Source: Methanothermobacter tenebrarum (GTDB lineage: Archaea; Methanobacteriota; Methanobacteria; Methanobacteriales; DSM-23052). From it: a stretch of 64,000 nucleotides of DNA. The DNA is taken from assembly GCF_023167465.1 (NCBI RefSeq), contig NZ_AP025698.1, forward strand, positions 992,001 to 1,056,000. Direction: 5' to 3'. Of the stretch, positions 60,481-64,000 are shown piece after piece; within the stretch, counting starts at the first letter, position 1, and each line of letters begins with the position of its first letter. Under the pieces are notes generated by a model, which saw nothing but the letters and a program-made list of their open reading frames with translations, ran no database searches and was not told the DNA's origin. A program made the translations under genes and the position numbers.

Positions 60481-61104
60481 TTACCTAAATTTTTTCACCA
60501 TTTCCATGTATAACTGTTCTATATTTTCCTTGTGTAATGCTGATATCGGCACGACAGTATGCTGTGGGAAAACTGCTGATATCCTATCCGCTGATGATTC
60601 CGGCAAGTCTATCTTATTAGCTATTATAAGGAATGGTATCCTCCTCGCCTCCAAGTTCCCTATTATTGTTATATTCGCTTGTGTCAACGGATCCTCTGTA
60701 GAATCCATAACGAGCAGAACCCCAGTAACATCATCCAACCACTTTATAGCCTCTATTATACCCTTAGTAGCCTCTTTAGCCCTTTCCTTGGCTTCTCTCT
60801 CTGACAATCCATATTTTAGGAAATTCTTGTAATCGACCTTCGTAGCCACCCCAGGAGTGTCTATAATGTCAAAGTATAATTTGGCCCCGTCTTTTTCTAT
60901 GACCACCTCCTCTTGTTTGTAGACAGACCTAGTCTCATGAGGTATCTCTGATATCACCCCCAGGGGTTTCCCGATCCAATCTTCACAGATTGTATTTGCT
61001 AGTGTGGTTTTACCAGAATTCGGATGCCCGTATAAGCCTATTCTAATTTTCCTCCTCCTTCGAAGTAAAGTGTCTAACAATCTCCTGAAAAAACTATTCA
61101 TCAT
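60481..61104 (-). CDS. arvA: Small Era/Ras-like GTPase of the Arv/Oap set (ArvA/OapA-like)
   Basis: 207 residues from the ATG at 61104. Amphipathic basic N-terminus (FFRRLLDTLLRRRRK) that could touch membranes, then G1 GHPNSGKT, G3 DTPG (switch II), G4 NKID and G5 ISA motifs. Close relatives drive extracellular vesicle formation in Haloferax (named ArvA), so a membrane-remodelling role is inferred. It is followed by DUF2073 and zinc-ribbon genes in one unit, 9 nt after a metallo-hydrolase gene. Confidence 0.85.
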   Translation of the reverse strand: MMNSFFRRLLDTLLRRRRKIRIGLYGHPNSGKTTLANTICEDWIGKPLGVISEIPHETRSVYKQEEVVIEKDGAKLYFDIIDTPGVATKVDYKNFLKYGLSEREAKERAKEATKGIIEAIKWLDDVTGVLLVMDSTEDPLTQANITIIGNLEARRIPFLIIANKIDLPESSADRISAVFPQHTVVPISALHKENIEQLYMEMVKKFR

Positions 61105-61113
61105 ACTCAACTC

Positions 61114-61809
61114 TTATTCCTTGTATGTTTCACCAGGCTCTAATATTATAACTTTTATAGGTGTCTCCTCTTCTAGGATTTCCTTGAATATGGTAGGATC
61201 CTGTTCTATGACCGGGAAAGTATTATAGTGCATTGGTATGACCTTCCGGGGTGATATCCACTTGGCCGCTACTATAGCATCCTCTGGTCCCATAGTATAA
61301 CGGTCACCTATTGGTAGAAGTGCGATATCTGGCTTGTAGATTTCCCCGATAACTGCTTTCATGTCACTGAATAAGCCAGTGTCCCCCGCATGGTATATCT
61401 TCTGACCGTCCTCTAATTGGAATATGAACCCACAAGCACTCCCCCCTGGGGTTATTTCATCTGTGAAGTCTATATCAGGGGAGTGTTTGGCGTCAACCAT
61501 GGTCACCTTGATATCGTCGAATTTTAGGGACCCCCCAATGTTCATACCCTCACTTTCGAGTCCTTGCTTCGAAAAGAATACAGAGAGTTCATGGGTGCCC
61601 ACAAGCAGCGCCTTGCTTCGGTTGGCTATCTCCATAGCATCCCCAAGGTGGTCCGCGTGTCCATGTGTCACAAAGATCAAGTCAGCCTTTAACTCCTCTA
61701 CTGGCATGTTACAGGCTGGGTTGTTGCTTATGAAAGGGTCAATAAGTATCCTGGTTTTCTCCTCCGATACTATTTCAAATGCTGAATGTCCAAACCATCT
61801 AAGCTCCAT
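61114..61809 (-). CDS. Metallo-beta-lactamase fold hydrolase (UPF0173)
   Basis: 231 residues. H-x-H-x-D-H motif as THGHADHLGDA, then HAGDTGLF and IPMHYNTFPVIEQDP at the metal site; starts LRWFGHSAFEI as in the UPF0173 family. Substrates are unknown; relatives include N-acyl-phosphatidylethanolamine phospholipase-like enzymes. It sits 3 nt from a membrane-protein gene upstream and 9 nt from the GTPase gene. Confidence 0.88.
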   Translation of the reverse strand: MELRWFGHSAFEIVSEEKTRILIDPFISNNPACNMPVEELKADLIFVTHGHADHLGDAMEIANRSKALLVGTHELSVFFSKQGLESEGMNIGGSLKFDDIKVTMVDAKHSPDIDFTDEITPGGSACGFIFQLEDGQKIYHAGDTGLFSDMKAVIGEIYKPDIALLPIGDRYTMGPEDAIVAAKWISPRKVIPMHYNTFPVIEQDPTIFKEILEEETPIKVIILEPGETYKE

Positions 61810-61812
61810 AGA

Positions 61813-62712
61813 CTATCCTCCTATTGAGATCTCCTTAGAGAGACTCCAAGCTTTCTCGAATAATTTTTCTATTTCTTTGATGGATCTTCTGTCATCATAT
61901 ACTACACCTACTTCGAAGCTGTCATATATGGGATCTGTGGAGATTATAAGGCCCTTTTTATTATCTACGACGGCTGCGACAGTATGTATATGTGGCATTG
62001 TCCTTATATCTACATTGTTATCCATTAAGAGTTTTATGAGTTCTACTGAGGCATCATCATCTAGGCTAGCCTCTTGGATTATCACTCTGCTTTTTGTGTC
62101 CATGAATTTTTTTAATATTGAAATGTCCAGGTTGCGGATCCAAGGATACATTAGGATTATGCTCTCATTGGCTCCTGTTAGTATATCCCGCATGGTATCC
62201 TGGACGTCAAAGGCGTCAAATGACCATATTATAGTACTTTTCATCTTGTCTAAAACTCCTACAAAAGGGCTCATGCGCTCTTCTATAACTGCATCAACAC
62301 CTTCAACATCATCCATATACCTTCTTTTAAGTGATCGCAAGCGCTCTTTAACAAAATTCGTACCCTTCTCCTTTTTGGGTTTTTTGGTGGGGGTTTCTTT
62401 TTTGGGTTTTATTTCGGTTTTTAGTTTTTCCATGACTCCTGGCCGAGGCCTTCTCGTGGGTTTTTTCTCCTTTCTTGGTTTTCTTCTGGGGATCTTTGGG
62501 GTTGTTTCAATCTTTAATGATTGAAGGTCTATACCCCCTGCGAATAATGCTATCATAAGCATTCCCATGACAGATAAACATAATCCTAAAAAGAATAAGC
62601 CAAAACTGGGCGGCACCCCAAAACCAAAACTCATAAGATAAAGTCCAATAATAAGCAAACCCACGCCTCCAATAGTGACCAAAAGATAAATCAATTCGAA
62701 CACCCTCCCCAT
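61813..62712 (-). CDS. Membrane protein with a PLD/TrmB-like cytoplasmic domain
   Basis: Up to 299 residues. Two helices at about 6-28 and 33-57, then a basic K/P/R-rich linker (about 72-120), then a folded domain (MKSTIIWSFDAF, ESIILMYPWIRNLDISIL, RVIIQEASLDDDAS, HTVAAVVDNKKGLIIST) resembling the phospholipase D-like effector part of TrmB-type proteins, without HKD motifs. A membrane-tethered sensor is plausible. ATG at 62712; a TTG at 62694 behind GGAGGGTG may be the real start. Confidence 0.7.
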   Translation of the reverse strand: MGRVFELIYLLVTIGGVGLLIIGLYLMSFGFGVPPSFGLFFLGLCLSVMGMLMIALFAGGIDLQSLKIETTPKIPRRKPRKEKKPTRRPRPGVMEKLKTEIKPKKETPTKKPKKEKGTNFVKERLRSLKRRYMDDVEGVDAVIEERMSPFVGVLDKMKSTIIWSFDAFDVQDTMRDILTGANESIILMYPWIRNLDISILKKFMDTKSRVIIQEASLDDDASVELIKLLMDNNVDIRTMPHIHTVAAVVDNKKGLIISTDPIYDSFEVGVVYDDRRSIKEIEKLFEKAWSLSKEISIGG

Positions 62713-62912
62713 AACATTTTATTATACCTTATATTTTATTCTTTTGATAATAAATTTTACCCCTAGGATGAAAAGTCTAATGCAAAATATATAAGGGTTT
62801 GGCAGTAATCCTTGAGGGGAATGAATTAAATTTACAGAGAGCTTCCCATTTGAGGTGGTCTTATAAGCCCGAGATCGTAAAATCATCCTACATTCTGAGG
62901 ATTTGAACATTC

Positions 62913-62963
62913 TTAACTTTATCGGTGGGGAAACCCACCAGTGGGGGATGAAAGCCCAAAAAG
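62913..62963. repeat. 51-nt conserved block, copy 2 (island C)
   Basis: Aligns without gaps to 47804-47854 with 36 identical positions of 51. Predicted fold: stem GGT/GCC, internal loop, stem CCCA/TGGG with a 4-nt loop. Substitutions relative to copy 1 keep base pairing. Confidence 0.5.
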
Positions 62964-63130
62964 CACCTATAATGGAAACGCTAGGAACCTGCAAAGTTTA
63001 AGAGCAAGTATGAGATGAAGGATCCTATGCCCTGGTCAATGAATCAGGAACCCCCCAAACAGGTTCACAGGGAGAATTCCAAAAGACAGAACAACTCAAA
63101 GACCCCCACATGAGAATCCCATAAATAATA

Positions 63131-63141
63131 TAATATATTAA
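63131..63141 (+). promoter_or_regulatory. TATA box of the pilin-like gene
   Basis: TAATATATTAA is 38-48 nt before the chosen ATG at 63179, so the transcript start falls near 63161. That is after the ATG at 63158, which supports the internal start. Confidence 0.45.
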
Positions 63142-63178
63142 GGTCTAATATAGAAACATGGATGGGGGGTTCTTGTTG

Positions 63179-63355
63179 ATGATATTTGATGAGAAGGGTC
63201 AGGGTGCGGCGGAGTACGTTTTATTATTCGGGGCTGTTATAATCTTCGCAATCTTAGCATTAGGGATCTATTATTCATACTTCAAAGACCAGAGTCCTTT
63301 TTCAAGTTCTGAGGACTTGAAAAATGTAAGGGAGAATGTCGCCCGAAACCGTTAA
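63179..63355 (+). CDS. Class III signal-peptide (type IV pilin-like) protein
   Basis: 58 residues from the ATG at 63179, chosen because GGGGGGT is 8 nt upstream and a TATA box fits; an ATG at 63158 is in frame. It has the pilin-like EKG-QGAAEYVLLFGAVIIFAILALGIYY sequence: a prepilin peptidase (EppA) would cut before the Gln, leaving the E-rich hydrophobic helix that polymerises. Only 30 residues follow, so it is a minor pilin or small structural subunit. The wHTH gene is convergent, overlapping by 4 nt. Confidence 0.75.
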   Translation: MIFDEKGQGAAEYVLLFGAVIIFAILALGIYYSYFKDQSPFSSSEDLKNVRENVARNR

Positions 63356-63894
63356 TATTCCCTCACCTTGAAATAATGTATAAGATCCTCGAATTCATCT
63401 AGTGAGCCTTTTTCGTCGCTTAGCGCCCAGGAGAGTCTCCTGATTATCCTATCCTTATTCTTGGAATCCATGATGAATATTTCATTCATCATCCTGTCAA
63501 AAAGAGTATAATCCTTCATACCAGCAACAGCCATCTTCGCCCTGAAAAGCCTCCTAAGTTTCTTATATGCTCTTTCAGCCTCCCCAGCATCCTCCGACTC
63601 CGTCCTCCTAAACAACATGGAAATCTTAAAAGGATCCTTCCTCATAAGACCAAAAACTATACCATCAGATTTTATAGATTGTATCCTTTTAACACTATTA
63701 TAGACACTAAGATCATAATCTACAACTTGCACCTTCCCATCTTCCAGGAGCTTCATCAAGGCCTCGTTAATGCTCTTATCAGAAACCGGCCTGCCCAGAG
63801 CCTCCCTGGTCTTCTCAGCTATCTCCCGCCTCGAAAGGTCATCCTCCGCGAGTAATCTGAGTATGATCTGGTCAATGTTATATTTCCTCGGCAC
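63352..63894 (-). CDS. Winged-helix protein, function unknown
   Basis: About 180 residues. The N-terminal part looks like a winged helix (YNIDQIILRLLAEDDLSRREIAEKTREALGRPVSDKSINEALMKLLEDGK). The C-terminal ~100 residues are helical, with EAERAYKKLRRLFRAKMAVAGMKDYTLFDRMMNEIFIMDSK. No family recognised. The frame has no ATG: it opens with GTG at 63912, while a GTG at 63894 has a GGGGGT site, and this is the preferred start. An A/T-rich AATATATTTATAG box lies about 50 nt upstream. Confidence 0.6.
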   Translation of the reverse strand: MPRKYNIDQIILRLLAEDDLSRREIAEKTREALGRPVSDKSINEALMKLLEDGKVQVVDYDLSVYNSVKRIQSIKSDGIVFGLMRKDPFKISMLFRRTESEDAGEAERAYKKLRRLFRAKMAVAGMKDYTLFDRMMNEIFIMDSKNKDRIIRRLSWALSDEKGSLDEFEDLIHYFKVREY

Positions 63895-64000
63895 TCCCAA
63901 AACCCCCAACACAGATTATGTGAAAATATACACAATACCCTATAAATATATTGTGAAAAAGAAATTTTCATCATAGAAAAGGTTTATAAGAAAAAACAAA

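Larger units (their letters stand above)
62713..63157. other. Gene-free island C, structured
   Basis: About 445 bases with no convincing gene; one short frame at 62722-62994 on the minus strand has no start signal or family features. It contains the divergent promoters, the second copy of the 51-nt block (62913-62963), a hairpin GGTGGG-GAAA-CCCACC that overlaps the block, and GGAACCCCCCAAACA at 63047-63061, the same order of motifs as island B. Confidence 0.45.

Noticed and set aside
62722..62994. 90-codon frame on the minus strand in island C
   Set aside because: No start site or family features, and it crosses the conserved 51-nt block and the promoter, so non-coding is more likely.

Overview
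The window is a piece of a methanogen chromosome of the Methanobacteriales, closest in gene order to Methanothermobacter. The evidence is the archaeal ribosomal-protein superoperon with eukaryote-like subunits (S4e, L14e, L18e, L19e, L32e, L34e), RNA polymerase subunits D, K and N, RNase P protein p29, archaeal isoprenoid genes (mevalonate kinase, isopentenyl phosphate kinase, type 2 IPP isomerase, short-chain prenyl synthase), deoxyhypusine synthase, LL-diaminopimelate aminotransferase and GGTGAT-type ribosome-binding sites. As far as I recall it, the order from the SPOUT methyltransferase and L3 down to DapL matches the first ~50 genes of M. thermautotrophicus. No CRISPR array, insertion sequence, rRNA or integrase was seen.

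Layout. 1-5.2 kb: truncated Trm10-like tRNA methyltransferase, pyrF, a membrane protein, deoxyhypusine synthase and an HTH-CBS regulator, then a gene-free structured stretch and a TMEM175-like channel gene broken by one in-frame TAA. 5.2-15.6 kb: accessory region with a divergent long HisG, a small Cys-rich protein paired with a radical SAM/SPASM enzyme (possible peptide-modification pair), a CARF-like HTH regulator, two split glutamate-synthase genes, a PPP-type phosphatase, a second radical SAM enzyme and a run of secreted proteins, one frameshifted. 15.6-27 kb (minus): dapL, gltX, the isoprenoid block with an embedded RNase J, MEMO, rps2, eno, rpoK, an intron-containing tRNA-Pro(GGG) and rpoN. 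27-47.7 kb (minus): the translation superoperon, starting at a strong TATA box just upstream of a SPOUT methyltransferase gene and also carrying secY, adkA, cmk, a DUF106 insertase-like gene, truB/cbf5 and tRNA-Ser(GGA).

48-64 kb: METTL5-like methyltransferase, pycA-birA (pyruvate carboxylase biotin carboxylase subunit and its biotin ligase), rtcA, a PLP enzyme and a NYN protein, an amidohydrolase-like protein, the fumarase beta subunit, DUF2070, an RqcH/NFACT ribosome-rescue factor, an operon of a small GTPase, DUF2073 protein and Zn-ribbon protein (the ArvABC/OapABC vesiculation set), a metallo-hydrolase, a membrane protein, a type IV pilin-like peptide and a winged-helix protein.

The least explained part is a set of three gene-free islands (about 4.1-4.56, 47.74-48.13 and 62.7-63.16 kb). 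They share a GGAA-(AA)-CCCCCCA motif. Two of them share a 51-nt block (36/51 identical by hand count) in which three predicted base pairs change in a compatible way, as expected for a conserved RNA. The third has a perfect H-type pseudoknot. These are candidate undescribed non-coding RNAs.
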